Of a stretch of DNA of 64,000 nucleotides, positions 8,994 through 23,003 are shown in pieces. This DNA is from Turnera subulata (Eukaryota > Streptophyta > Magnoliopsida > Malpighiales > Passifloraceae). A program made the position numbers and the translations under genes. The notes under the pieces were generated by a model. That model saw nothing but the letters and a program-made list of their open reading frames with translations, was not told the DNA's origin and did not search any database. Numbering within the stretch: position 1 is the stretch's first letter; each line of letters opens with the position of its first letter. The stretch covers positions 1 through 64,000 of the forward strand of contig JAKUCV010000191.1 in assembly GCA_028386065.3 (NCBI GenBank), given 5' to 3'.

Positions 8994-11900
8994 TGTTGAT
9001 TCTTTCGAGATTGAGCTTGAAAAGAGGAACGGGAAGTGTTCAAATGCGAAGATTCAAGCTTCGCATTTTTTATATACTCACTGGAGAAGGAGACCCCACA
9101 GAGAGAGGCATATTAGTATGCCACCTTTTTTTTTTTCTTTCTTTTACGAGATAATTGATGAAGAAGCCCTTTTTGATTTTGTGTCTAAGAGAGAATAAGC
9201 GAGTGAAGGAGTGAAAGAGACAAAAGAAAATTGGTGATTAAGGAATGCTTAGTTAGTAGCAGTGAGAGCAGAGGGGACCTCTGTTCAAGAAACTAAAAGT
9301 TAAAGGCAAAAAAGAAAGTAAGCAACCCAGAGGGAATCATATGCTTTGGTCGTGTCTCAGGATTTTTTTGTCTAATTGTCTCGTAATCAAAGTTGGTGTT
9401 TTGGTTGTTTATTTGAGATTAGATCTTGGCAGGCAAGCTTTCTCTTTTTAACTGTTTACCTAACCCGACCACTCATCTTGATTATTACTACTAACTACTG
9501 TCCCAATTCAAAAATGCCATTAAAATTTTACAAAGATAGCATAACATGTGAGATAGGGCTCATCTACAGTACACAGATCAACTGATGTCAATAAATTATT
9601 CAATCAAAGGGCTCTCATCTTTTCTTTTTTTGCGCAGGATAAAAAAAAAGGCTCATACTCATACTAACAATATGTTATTGCGTTTTAAAAAAAAAACTAA
9701 TAATATCTCTCTTTTTTTGTCAGTATTCAATGTGGGCAGACCAATGCTATAACGAGAGAGACTTATAAAAAAATTAGCTAGTATGCGTAAATAGTTTGTT
9801 GCAAGAATTGACACATTTGATTTGATAGTGAGAATATCCTACGTCTGAAATGATTAAAAAGAGAAAGAAAAAAGAAAAGGTGAAGATACCAAAACACATT
9901 GTGGTCCTGCGGATAGAAGAAAAAAGATAAGTGCATATCAATTTATCGAGGTTGCAGCATTTCCCTTGATAACCCATCCAATCTTAATTGTGCCATTTAC
10001 TTTTTGTTTTTTTCTTCGGATCATTCATCAACAAAATAGGTAGGTAATACACTGATACAGCTGATTCTCTGTAACAAGAAAATGCAAACACATAAAAAAA
10101 TAAGGGTACGTAATGTGACCACGGTGTTATAGACTTATTATCATCATGTGCGCCAAGTTAAATGCTGGATCTCAACATTCCTCGTGGACACATAGAATGT
10201 TTTGATTAATTATGTTCTTTTGATTTTGTCACTTTTGTGAAGAACCGCTTAATTAATTGCTACTGGTAGCTTTTTAGTAGTAAATTATTGTATGGGTCGA
10301 CTCAGATACAATCAAACGTTTTAAACACGCAGCATGTTGGAACAATCATGGATCGGGAAGAATGAATGAGCAAGACCTTTTTATCTTCTTCCTCTACTGC
10401 CATTTTTGTTTCTTTGTGACTCAAACACCATACCCGGCAATAAAGTCTTAAATTAAGGAGGGCAACTTTAATCAAATGATAGTATTGATCTTTCTCTTTT
10501 TGTAATGTAGTAGTAAGTTCTACCCAAGTTCAGTTTCAGGGGAAAAGAAAAAGCTTCAGTTCTACTTCTACCAATGTGAGGTTCCCCATAAAAGTTTAAG
10601 CAAGGAAGCCAACGTTCCATTTGCTGACCGTAATAAAACATAAACTCAGTCTTGTTATCAGGAAAATAAATAAAATTAAGTAAAAGAAATGAGTGGATAA
10701 GAGTGGTTAGTGGTTATAATATGGTGGTGGCATTTAATATATAGACGTGCTTAACTGTTGGATGCATTTCAAACAAAAACTAAGTTGTGTTGCCTTTCAT
10801 TGAAAACAACATAGCTAGAATGTAAAACCCGATGAGTAATTGTAGGATTGGTTAGCACTTAGCACCGATGAGTTTTTGAACCGTTGTGTAAACCAAACTC
10901 ACAAAATGGGAATTCATTTATTTGATCTGGGTGGGATGTTTGGATGTATTAGGTGTAAGATTGGAGAGAAGCCAATGCCATCGATGTTCGTGCCTTTTGG
11001 GATTACTATCTTGTTCCATTCCAGGTGGGTGTGTATTGGGGTGTTGGCCTGCTCTGGTTAGTGGTTATGATCCGTTTTCGACTCCAAAGATCGTTGGGCG
11101 CTGTGCCTTTGGAAAGTTCCACGATGTCCTCCTTTGTGTTGTGTTTGTCATTATCACCCGCATCACGCCATCGCCTACCATACACCAATTCTCCTGGTAT
11201 GGTATGGCTTTGCTGTTCTGTTCTGTCCCTGTTGCCCATTCTAATGCCCCCAAAAGTAGTGATTTTGAGCCCCCAAAAATTCACCTCTTGGCTTCCAGTT
11301 ATTAAAAAAAAAAAAAACCAGATTGGAAGTATTGGGTTCGTTGTCCAGCCCTAATTTTTTTTTTTTATACAAGCCCAAACTACCCAAATCCTATACCACC
11401 CACATTATATTTGAACAGGGGTGGCGTTAGTGAAACCAAACCATTACACTACATTGATGCTGGCAGCTCAGCCTTAATCTTCATCAATCCTATTCTTATT
11501 CTTGGTGTAAAAGCTTTTAGGAAAGTATCAACAACTTTTATTTTTACAAAAAGAGTGAAAAGCCCAACGGTAACCTATCAAAACCTAATCATAAGAAGTG
11601 GATTTGCATCATCTAATATGGGGTTGGTCTAAGTAGTAAACGACTTAGTTGTGCTTAAGCGAGGTCTTTGATATAAGTCTTTGTGTACGTAAAAAATTCT
11701 CATTTTTATTAAGGAAATTCGTCCATCATAACCGTGCGACTCTGGTGAAATCCGAATTAATCAGAGCAAACGGATACTTGCTGGGAAATGCAAAAAAGAA
11801 GTGGATTTGCTTCTAGTTGTTTGAAGGAGAAGTATTGCAGTCCCGTGCACTTCTTCTAAGTCTTAACTATTGTTGAGAGCCAACTACTACCGGTCAAGGG

Positions 11901-12546
11901 ATGACATTCAAGAAAAGATCCAATGGACCCATTACAAAAAATCCACTTCAACTGTTCAGTCCTAATCACAATCGGATCTATCGCGTCTGACCCGTTCAAT
12001 TCTGGGCCTCCTAGCTCAGTGTTTGTGGCTGAACTCTTTGCCCGGGCCCAACTCCCCCGTTCCATTATCCTTAAACAGTGTTTCAAACTTGTACTAGTTT
12101 TGTATTAAAAAGAAAACGATTAATTTGCCCAAGTGTCGTAATTCTGGAAAACATTAAAAGCCAATAAAGTAAACTGGCTCTGGAAGTTAGAGCGGCGTGT
12201 CAACGATAATCAAGGGCTTTTTTTAGTTAGTGTTTGAAGATTTATCAAGTGATTTTGATACAGGCATTGCCGACAAGAAAATCCCTCGAACATATACTTG
12301 GAGCCTATCTATGTAATGTAGTACAACGTTATTTACTCCCCCGGGAGAAATTTTGTACAGGTTTCAAGGAATCGCAGGCATATGCATCCCCCTAGGACTA
12401 TGAGCTCTATCAAGTATATCAGTTGGATTTGCATTGTCACTGCGAAATTGCTATACACTATCATTCATATACAGCAACTGGAAATGCCAAAACAAAATAT
12501 TTATTCGTGTTACATGCCTATATACCCTATTAATAACAATCAAAAC
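8994..12546. other. Intergenic, promoter of the NHL gene then 3' flank of KUP
   Basis: Apart from the TATATAAA at 9069-9076 (minus strand) I see no gene. Short open frames around 10876-11354 overlap on both strands, are not family-like and end near an A-run at 11305-11319. They could be a decayed transcript or retrosequence, but nothing supports a call. The last part is presumably KUP 3' UTR. Confidence 0.5.
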
Positions 12547-15500
12547 TCAAACATAGTAGACCATTCCCACCTCTAGAGTTGACGCCTGAGGTATGCTCAG
12601 TGCATAACTTGGTCCCCTTGAATTTCTCCTCAAGAAATCGTACCCATAATTTATTACCACTCTCTTCATCCAACTTGACCCTCTCTTCGTTCTCACATAC
12701 GAGTGCCCAAGTATGAACGCCATTCCTGCTTCCCTAGCTTCCATCAGCTCCCTCAGCTCTGCCCGAGTGTCCGCGTCGATCCGCGGACTCTCCGGCAGAA
12801 GAAACCTCACTCTCTTCCTCAACCTTTCAGGAGACTTCACCTCCCTCACCTCTGAAGACGTGCCTTCCAAGTCTGAAAAATTCGCATCCTCTTCACATAG
12901 TTTAATGCCTTCGAAATTTGATGACAAAGTACCAACAACTGTCATTCTTTCATTCTCCACCAGGTCCTCTATCTCTACATCCCATTCTGTCTTCTCTGAC
13001 CTGATAAACTCTGCAATGCTGCAAACGAGGTCCTTCTCAAACTCCACATCATCCTTGTGAATGTCACGGTACCCATAACGAGCAATGCATCTGTAAAGGC
13101 GGTACTCCTTCGGGCCGACCCTTCCCACCAGGAACCTCTCCTCAGCTCTTACATGTGGGACTGGCACGGATTTGATGCACAGGAAGACCACAACCTGGTG
13201 GAAGGCAGGAAGGTTGGTGACAAAATGTGAGAATATAGCTGGGATTCCTGAAACAAGCTCAGTATGTATAAGGCCTATTCCCCGGACCCGGACAATGCCT
13301 AGAGTGGGTCCTAGACTGAGGAGCCAGTTGATGGAGACTTTGTTTTGGACATCAAATTCATACTTCTTTAGCATCCCATAGTGCCAAACGTACATAACAA
13401 CCAGGAAGATGAATGAGAGGGCTACAGGTACCCAGGCTCCTTCTAGGAACTTGATAAGGGATGCTGAGAAGTAGAGAGCTTCAATTGAGCCAAAGAAGAG
13501 TATGAAACAAAGAGCTAGAAGGACATTCTTATGCCAGCACAGAACTATAACCAGTGACATTAGACATGTGGTTACTAGCATCACAGTTATTACCGCCAAG
13601 CCTGGAAAAAAGGGATGCAAAAGACATGCTGTTAGAGGGGGGAAGATCATTAACATTCATAAAATAGACTCGTAATGACTAGCTGCTAGTATCCAGAGTA
13701 GAAAGAAGTAAGCAAATTTTCAAGAGACAGAAGTGAAAGGATAAAGAGGAGAGGTTAGAGTTATTAATATGTGATGATACCTGCTGCATTACCCAAGTGT
13801 TTCGTGTTTCTGAAGCCAACGGTTACAGCTAGACATAACAGCATTAAAGTCCAGTTGATCTCTGGAATGTAAATCTGCCCATGTATTTTCGATGAGGTGT
13901 GCACAATTTTGACTTTGGGAAAGCAACCCAAGGCTGAACACTGTTTGATTATTGAAAAAGTTCCCGTGATGATGGCTTGGCTCCCAACAACTGCTGCTAG
14001 TATGGCTATTGCCAGAACAGGCCACCTAAGTTTCTCTGAAAGAGGAAGAACAGAGCTTGGTCAACCACCATCTCGAAAGATCAAGTTGAATTGCCGTGGC
14101 ATTTACCTGGTACAGAAACATAGAAACCAATCCGGTAGTCATTTTCAATGACGTGATGTTTAGAAAGATAAGCAGCTTGTCCCATGTAAGCCAGGATCAA
14201 GGAGGGGTAAACCACAAAAGTGAAAGCAATCTGCAGAAAGACATTTTCTGTTAGAAAAAGGTATACTGCCGTAAATACTGAGCTCTTGAACTGATATACA
14301 CATCAAGAACTGATCAAAGTACCTTGATTGAAGTCTGTGAAAAGTGCCCAAGATCAGCAAACATAGCTTCCGAGCCTAAGAGATATAAAAAATCCACATT
14401 ATCATCACAAACTTAAGTAGTCCACTAAACTTGCAAGAGGAAAAGTAATGTGCTACTGTACCTGTCATACACAAAAGAATCCCACCCAAGGACATCCAAC
14501 CTCCCTTCTGGGTCTTCTTCAAGAATTTGTACATGTAGTAGGGAGACAGTGCTTGATAGACATGGGGATTCCAGTGGAAAATGTTGTACACCCCGATAGC
14601 ACTTATGCAAAATAACCAGGTGATGACGACAGGTGCAAAGAGGAATCCTACCCGATGAGTTCCATAATGTTGGAGAGAAAACAAAAATACAAGTATGGCA
14701 CAAGTAACTGGGAGTTCAACATCTGCACATTTAACAAACTCTAACCCACTAAGTCCATTATCAAGTTTTCACTTAACAAACAAAAATATCAAGTTAGTAA
14801 GCTTAGGTCAAATCCCCTATCAACTACACAGTATTGTTTACTGAATCAACCAACATAAGTTGCATATCTTTCAGTAACTAAGCTACTCAATTTCTGAGGA
14901 AGGAAGGACTAAATAATTCTATGAAGTTCTTTCACCGCAACTGGCATGAGGAATGCCACATTTCTTTCAACAAAGAATTATGTTTGCAAACTTCATTGGT
15001 TTGAGGAAGATAAAGGGGAAATCAAGCATAAGTGGAAATATAACAAATTTTTACGTCATATTATAACTCATACTGTTCGAAGTAATTGAGCAAAAAAGAG
15101 CATCGACATTGCAAGGTACTGGTCAAGAGTTCTGGACTCCATCTGTTGACCTTTTTTTGATACTATCCATCTGTTGACCTTACAAAGTCCAATTCACTGG
15201 GAAATAAGTACGTCATAGAAGTCAGTGGAGGTCAAGTTTCAGACAACCAGCAAATGTTAGAAACTGAAAGTTCTATGATCAACAGATGAAAGTACTGTAG
15301 CTGGAAGTCCACCAGTATAGTGCAGGTACAAAAAAGCTGATAATGAATGTGAAGAACCAGTAGGTCAGGAGGCACTGTTGTTTGGCAAAGCTTTCTAAAA
15401 ATGTAAAAAACAGTGATATAAATCCGCACAACTTCATGGTGGTTGTAAAAAGATGATTTCACTGTATTAGTGGCACCAGTCAAGTAGAAATGATGATTAA

Positions 15501-17205
15501 TCAGTTCTAGCATCTTACAACATTTTGACAGCAAGAAAAGAATGAAGACAGAATATGACCAGGTAATAGTTTATGTATGGCTTCATGAAGGACAAGGACT
15601 TGCAGTTAGTAATAGCAATTGAATTTGACCGGCCTGACGAGGCCAATCAAAGGAATCACACAAATAGAACAACTGGCGACACTAGACTATTCCTTAATGG
15701 CTTCTTGTACTCATGGTCTTATCCACAGTCCACAAAAGAAAACTGCTTCTTTATCCCACTGATAATGACAGCTTAACTTTATAAAAGCAATAACTTTTTC
15801 TATCCTTAATCTTCTAGTTTACGAGCTTTGAAACTTCTTTCCTTGGCCACATGTTGCACTATCATTTTAATTAAACAACGATATTATCAACTTGACCTGC
15901 CATTGAACAAGTAAATATATTTTAATAGAATGGAAGTGATTAGACTTTGATTAAAACAGCAAGATTATCTTAATTATATTTGTAGGGACTAGCAATAATG
16001 CATGGCGCTATTACAATTAGGTATGTTTCTTTTCCACTAACTTGACGTCTTGAAATTAGACAGGTAGGTACGATATGGAAATTCTGAAACATCTATCAAC
16101 CTCTAAAACTTCATATTCTAACATCGACAAACACAGGAGATTTCATAAGATGGTAAAAAAAGTAAGAAAAAAGTAAGTTAGCTCTCAGTTACAGGATTCT
16201 TAACCTGGCAAACCAAATACTTGTCCAACATGGATATGCCTAAATTTAGAGAATTATATGCCTACAGTACTGAAGGGCTTGAAACTTGCACAGGCCCGTC
16301 CATACCGTTTGGTCATTATGGCTCTGCTATCATGTCAAGTGACCATCTCAACCAAAAGCTTAAACTGATGGTTAAGGCCCCAAGACCGGTTTTGGATTTA
16401 TTACTCTAACACAAGATAAGAAACTTACACTGATGCTGATGTCTTGCCATAGAAAGCTCTAGTCCAGACACAGCCGAAAATACTGCAGACATAATCAAAA
16501 AAAAAAAAAACAAACAGTTCCCTCACTTGCACAATGAATTCTAACCATTAACTGAAAATCCAGAAAATGCCATAACCGTAAATAGTTACCAGAAATTGCA
16601 GGCGTAAGCACTCCATCACCAATGACCATACAAGTTCCAATCAGGGCCAGAACAAGCAACAGTCTCTGTAACACTCTGCACTTCTCCAAAGTTGACTTCA
16701 ACTTAGACCCAATGCCACTCTTAACATTCTCGACAAAGGTATCTTTCTTGTATTCTGACAGCTCCTCGTCGGCGAGCTGGCAATTGGGTATGGAGCTGAC
16801 CCTGGCATGGCGGCAGAGCAAAGAATACAGAGCAAAAGTGCCACCTTCACCATTATCATCAGCTCTGAGCACAATAAACACATACTTGATAAGTGGTATA
16901 AGGGTCAATGTCCAAAACACAAAGGACAAGACCCCAAAAATCTCCTCATTAGTCTCTGAGTGTTGTATGTCCTCTGCAAAAGCGGTTTTGTACACATACA
17001 ATGGAGATGTGCTTAAATCTCCATACACAACACCTAAACTCTGATAAGCCAAAATGAGCACATGCTTCCATGAATGCTTCTGCAGACAAGAACAAGGAGA
17101 AGGACATGAGCAGAAAAGCTGAGGGCCGAGTGTATTAAAGAAATGAGTGGAAGCCACATGCCATACCTTGATTGGGTTGTCATGAACCACTCCTTCAAGA
17201 TCCAT
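12547..17205 (-). CDS. KUP: KUP/HAK/KT potassium transporter, eight exons
   Basis: Minus-strand exons: 17167-17205, 16590-17079, 16429-16482, 14462-14722, 14323-14375, 14107-14230, 13781-14035, 12547-13601. All are GT-AG with consistent phase, giving 776 residues, the usual size for the family. The short first exon (13 codons, [13 protein letters not shown]) joins [16 protein letters not shown]. Family signatures are [80 protein letters not shown], and a C-terminus [14 protein letters not shown]...LEVGMVYYV. The product should be a multipass proton-coupled K+ importer of the plasma membrane or tonoplast with a cytosolic C-terminal domain of about 300 residues. The large 16428-14723 intron (1.7 kb) holds no other gene. 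Which Arabidopsis KUP is closest cannot be settled by eye. Confidence 0.93.
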
Positions 17206-20200
17206 TACAGGCTGCGTTCTCTCTCAAGTTACTGGTAGTCCATTATTTTGTAGCAAAAAATACAGAGTACCCAGATGGATTAACACCCTTCCCAGTTGGA
17301 AGAAGCCGAGAAAGAATAAAAGGACGAACCAAGACAAGTTAAAAAAGAGTGTTCAACTAAATTATCTTATATATATAAAAATGGCAGTGTAGCTAGCAGC
17401 AGCACAGTAGTTGAATCAAGTCCCACCAATGTAGACAAATCAAGAACAAACAGGGAACAAAACAAACGACTATTGAGAATAATATTGGAACTGCAGCAAC
17501 GGAATCTATAAAATATTATGGCCTTGCTTTGGAGAGAGAAGGGAAGAGAAGATAAAAGAAACAAGTATGGACGGAAAGAGAGAGAGAAAGAAAGAAAGGG
17601 GAGGTTGGTGTTTTGTGTGTGTGCGCTTTTTGGGTTCACTCTCTTGGGGGGGATGGTATACTATTTTATGGTTTTGTTTTAGTTTTTTCAGGCTTCTTCC
17701 TCTTAGTATATAGAGAGAATATATTTTTGGCTCGCTTCGAGAGGGAGAGGACGTGGAGAGACAGAAGTGAAGTGAAAGTGCTCTGTTCAGTGGACATGCA
17801 CTCACTTAAAAAGTGGGAGCTTTAAAAATCTGACATGGCTAGCTACTTCAAGCTGCTGCTGATAAGTCTATCAAACTCAGTAACTCTGTCGAGTTGACTC
17901 AGGATAACCATGACCTGCAGAAGATAATGACATTCTCTTATTCTCTTTCATTTTCTTCTCTTAGAGGACAAAAAAGAAGGTTGATAATTTGTTTTTGTTC
18001 CTAGAAATAACAATAATTCATGTAGGAAAAGCTTTAGAACTTTACTAGTAGTTACTACTAGCTAGCATGGACAGACAAAGGGGAATGGCTAGTTATAATA
18101 GCTACTGTCAGAAATCAGAATTGTAATATAAATGAGAGATATAATAATGGGTTGTTGGAGAAGTAAATGAGAAACATGGTACTAGTCAAGGGTGGAAAAA
18201 ATCTGTGGTGATTAACTTGGGTTTAGTACTTGATGAAGAGTATTTGTTTAAAATTTTAGAGTTTTTTATTCTTTTAAACTAATTGATTGGAATATACTTG
18301 ATCAATATTATTTGATACAGCTTGATTAATTTAGGTAACGTACAGATTCTAAGAAAAGAAAGAGATAACATACAGATTTTGGTTGTTAATAAATCATTTT
18401 CACGAATAAGTTAAAAGGGATAGGATCATAAATAATTGATCCAATATGATTGTTTATTTTCTGGAAGGGGGAAAAAATTAAAAGCAACAACACGTACTGA
18501 AAAGGATTTATGACTGAAACTACTTGTCTTATATGCAAATCTCGAGTATCAGAAAATATGGAAATCATTGTTCTTCATCTGATGACTACTCCTGGTTCTA
18601 ATTGCGTCTCCAAATTTTTCTTTATGACACACCAAAGTTGAATAAGTAATTTCTCTCCACACAAAACCAATCAAACATGACTTCAGGAAAATGCATTTCA
18701 CGCATATTCCTGTTTTCAAAGGCGTGTAGTTGAATGCAACAAAAGAAACAGGGATTGTGGAAAAGTATACGTTAATTAATTAATTAGAGTGAACAATTAG
18801 GTTTGCCAAAACTGAATTAAGCCGCGGGTTTTGGTTGTTTAAGTACGAGAAATCTTTGAAAATCTAACGCGAAGATATTCATGATCAGAACAATTTTTTT
18901 TTGGTGAAGATCAGAAAAGAATTTTAACTTTTGGTTTGTTAAGTAATCTCTCCTTTTCGTTAGGCACAGGGTTAATGATAAAAATATCTGATTCAGATGC
19001 TTACTTTAATGAGAGAAAGTTTACCGAGCTTTCTTGAAAAAGTCAAAGATTAGTTTATGGAAAACAAATAGAATAAGCTAAAGTGAAGATTTCTACATAC
19101 ATTTATTCGAAAAAACAGAAAAATTCTTGATTACTTCTATACTTTTTCTGGAAGCGAAAAGCATAATGCCATCTAAATGATGCAACGATGGTAATGAGCT
19201 GAATTTCGAGTCCAGAAAAAAAAAAAAAACGAATCAAAATAGACTCAATAATATAGCCAGTGCTTACAGAATTGAGGGTTTACATGGACCCCGTGAAACC
19301 CCACTGCCCTAAACAGTTGTCTTTACGTGGCTGCTAACTAATGTAATGCTAATACATGGACCCATAGAATCCAATTCCATTTCTTAGATAGGATCATCTC
19401 ATAAACAACACAACAAGGATTAACCCTTCAACTGACTGAAAATACCAGGTTAGCGACTATTTATTTCTTCGCCAAAGTTAATTAATATCAAACACATTCA
19501 ACCAGTCCAGATGTGACCATTCACTTGAAAACTCTTACTATAAGTAATACTTTGCAGAAAAATACAATTAGAGAGAGCTAGACCGGAGATGAGATAGGAA
19601 AATCTGCTTTCCATATGGTTTAAGCACTACATATATGTACTGAAGATAAGGGAAAACTGAAAAGGATTGAAGCCATTAGCATCATATTAAGGTGGAGAGA
19701 GGAGTAAAACAAATGCCCATGAACCAGAAATTGCCAAAGGGTTGCGCAATAGCACAGTCATGTCGCTTTTTTTAGTGGGAGACCACTCTCGATCTGCACT
19801 TAATGTTGATTGTTGAGTGTCCTAACTTTCTCATTCTCAGTTGTTTCTTCCTTTGAGTCTTTGGAATCTGAATTGAAATATCTTAGTGGAAGTGGGTCTC
19901 ATTTGTTTGGTTTTATCCCATTTTAGCCCCCCCCCCCCCCCAAAAAAAAAATTATAGAAATTGATAAATAGTCCATTCTCCAAAACTGTGGTCCAAAGCT
20001 CTCATAAGTTACTCCTCCTATTCTTTGATATAAAAGTTGCTCCTCCTATTGGTTTGAAACATTAATTTACTTGATTACCGTTCCTGTTGATCTTAATAGT
20101 TTCACTTTATTGATATTTTTTTTCATCAATGGTAATGTAGAAACGTTGGTATATTAAGATGGTTGTTTCATTTTTTCATAAAATCATCCTAATAGGAATT

Positions 20201-22886
20201 GAATTGCACCACAAAACCAATACTTTAGGTAAAGTTATTGGAAGGAACTACTAGAGAGTACACACAAAAATTCACGTCACGTAGAAACCAAAAAAAAAAA
20301 AAAGAAAGAAAAGAAGAAAAAAAATCAAGTCACTTGTGCACATCATGGAACGTGAGTCACATATACATACAAACGAAAAGCAAAAAAGAGGGAAGAAAAA
20401 AAAAAAGAGAAAAGAAGAGAAAGATTTGGACTAGAATATGTGCTAGTGCTATAGGTCAGGCCATTATCAGACTATTATAATGATAAGCTGATTGATGTCA
20501 ACTTGAGAGAATTTATGAGGTTTTGAGACGTCACAAAACACATCAAGCGAGCCCATCGAAGTCGGGTTTTATTCTGTTCTTATTTTCCTGCAACAAATCG
20601 GTCACAGCTATGTATATAATTGCATGAGTAGTATATATATATATATCCCAGTACTTTTGAAAATTCCTTGTGGAGAAAAGATCTGATGCCTAAAATGTTA
20701 TGAGAATTAATGGGACATCATTTTTTTATAGCTTAGTTAGTAGCATGTCAACCATATTATCCAAGCATCAGGACTGTAAATCTAAATATGTGTAGCCAAT
20801 TTGCATATATACATATGCAAACCTAACATGGTCACGACTAATTCTGGGTTTCTGGCAATAAACATGTGCACGTGGATCTTCAAATATTTTTCTTGATTCC
20901 CATGTCCCAGATTCAGAAACTAATTATAAAAACCTCAAAATGATACATTTTAACATGTACTGTTCCAAAATATTCTTAAGAATCTATTGTGCGTTGGCTG
21001 GTCAGGTACAGAGTTTCCTGCAGACCTATCAGTGTCTTATTTCACTGGAGATAGAGAGATGCATGAAGACCTAGCTAGCCCAAAAGATGGTCTTGCTCGA
21101 GTTAAGTGTTGATAAGCAGAAATAACAAAAAGAGTGAGTGGCTATCATTTTAACTGGAACCCACACCTGATATGTGCTTTTGATGCACATTCATATAGGC
21201 ATTCCATCTTATCTTCAGTATCTTCTTTAAGTAGCCTCTTGCTTCCTTTAATTACTTAGCCTTCTCTAAAAGTTAGCAGTGGGCCTGCAATGTTTGAGGT
21301 GCTAATCAATTCTGGGCTGGCAATGGAAACAGAAAACCTTTATCTTTATCAGTGTCTTAATCATTCCTCTATACATTACAGGATACGTATTATGTTTTAA
21401 CTCCATTAATAAGCTAATATTTTAATACTAGCAGATACGCACATGACCTGAATCTGAATTCTGATACCTGATGCACCAGAAAGTTGACTTTAGTATAATT
21501 CTCGATCTTTTTTTTTTTTTCTTTTTCAGGAAGAAACTTCTTTGTATACTTCTCAGGTTCTAAAGAAAAGAAACGCGCTGAAACTCCTACCACAAATCTT
21601 AATTAGTTTCGTTGTCATAAATTTATAGCCTTCATTACATTACATCACCCATTTGTTTCTGCTCTGCATGAAACTGTTTTCAGGATATCTTTGAAACAAT
21701 CGTCAAGGTTCTAACTTTTCCACTGCTAATAGACAACCTAATGGCCCGTAGATACTCTCATAACAAGATCAATCAGTGAAGGAGTTCATGACCTTTGGAA
21801 TTGGCCTTCAAGTCAACCTTTATCACTTCAACTTCACCGGTTTGGTTCACCCATCCCCTGTATATATATATTCAAGTCAGTATAAATTGTAAAGGGAAAT
21901 TTATGCCAATTGCGGACCTTTCAAAAAAGGGCAGGTTTTAGCGGGCCTTTAAATTATATATTCACTTGTTTTGGTTATACTTGTCAACACACTTTACTAA
22001 CCTACACTAGGTCCCGTACGTGTACATGTTGATTTGGTTGAGAAATTCTGTAATATTCAAGCCAGGGATGTTGTACCTAGCTACTGCCCACTGGCACCAG
22101 CATAATAGTAGTTTGTTTTCATTAATTTATCACGATATTGAATACCTTTCCACTGGGGCTAGAAACCTTGAAAGAACCATACGAAAGCCTAGCACATTCC
22201 CTGCAGAAGCTGCAATCTTCCCCTCAAATTTTGCAAGAAATTCCATGTTACGTATACATTGTGGAGTTCCTCTTCTCCTGAGAAAGCTTCCTGGCTGCTA
22301 ACCAATTCTTCGTGTTTGGACATCAAGTGGGTGTCTCCCTTTCATCCTGGATTTGCGCTTGTCCCTTCTATCAGTTGCCAGCACAAGAAGTCCCAAGTCC
22401 TTATACTCTTCTTAGTTGAAGTCCTTCCCACCACAGCTTTTGCTGCCAATTTTATATTTGGACTGAACTCGGCCGTTGGTTGCTGCTCTCTTCAATACCA
22501 ATTTTTTCCTTCCGGAGGACATAAGAAAACAAACAAACAGGCTTGGCGCTTTTCCAGCTATCTATGTATTAAGAACTTGTTTTGTGTATCTTTGATACGT
22601 TTCATTCTTTTCTCTTCTCTAACTACAGGAAGGCATGTTTTGAACAATTGCCAAGGTTAAATTGTGCGTGCATTTCACTATACTTGCAATCAAAGTTCCA
22701 ATCAAAATTTCTCTTAGTTTAGTTTCTCAGATTGTCAAACAAACAAAGCAATGAATCAGATTTTTCGCATCATCAGCAACTCCATGCAACCGGCTGCAGA
22801 GAACCAACACAAGTCAAGTCAGGTCAACTCAATTTATTAGTGGAGATAAAGACCGTTGCCATTTTTCTCTTTTCATATCTAGGAAA
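17206..22886. other. Long gene-poor spacer upstream of KUP
   Basis: No supported gene in 5.7 kb. The left end is the KUP 5' flank, with a TATATATAAAA stretch near 17368-17380 and GA-rich sequence at 17565-17605 likely part of the promoter or leader. Further on it is AT-rich with low-complexity tracts: 15 C then about 10 A at 19927-19951, purine-rich runs at 20280-20430 and a TA run near 20632-20648. Short ORFs near 22020-22660 do not resemble proteins. Confidence 0.5.
19927..19951. repeat. Poly-C/poly-A tract
   Basis: Fifteen consecutive C followed directly by ten A. Homopolymer runs like this are prone to sequencing and length error. Confidence 0.85.
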
Positions 22887-22991
22887 ATGACGGGGTGGAA
22901 GAAGACTTCCTGTGCTCTCAAAAGTGCCAAACATTCAGTAAAGACACAGAGAAAGGATCAACTAGAGAAAGGGAAAATTCTGCAGACATAG
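22887..22991 (+). promoter_or_regulatory. Possible upstream ORF (34 codons) before the 23004 gene
   Basis: ATG at 22887 opens MTGWKKTSCALKSAKHSVKT... and stops at TAG 22989-22991, 12 nt before the main ATG at 23004. If the transcript begins upstream of it, this uORF could lower translation of the main ORF. Whether it lies in the mRNA is not known from sequence. A TATCTAG just upstream could also be a 3' splice site for a leader intron. Confidence 0.4.
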
Positions 22992-23003
22992 AACTCCAAG
23001 AGA

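Noticed and set aside
10876..11354. Cluster of overlapping ORFs on both strands, ending near an A-run
   Set aside because: No protein-like pattern, frames conflict, and no splice model; could be a decayed retrosequence but this cannot be shown.
20238..20480. 80-codon Lys/Arg-rich ORF
   Set aside because: Translation of purine-rich low-complexity sequence.
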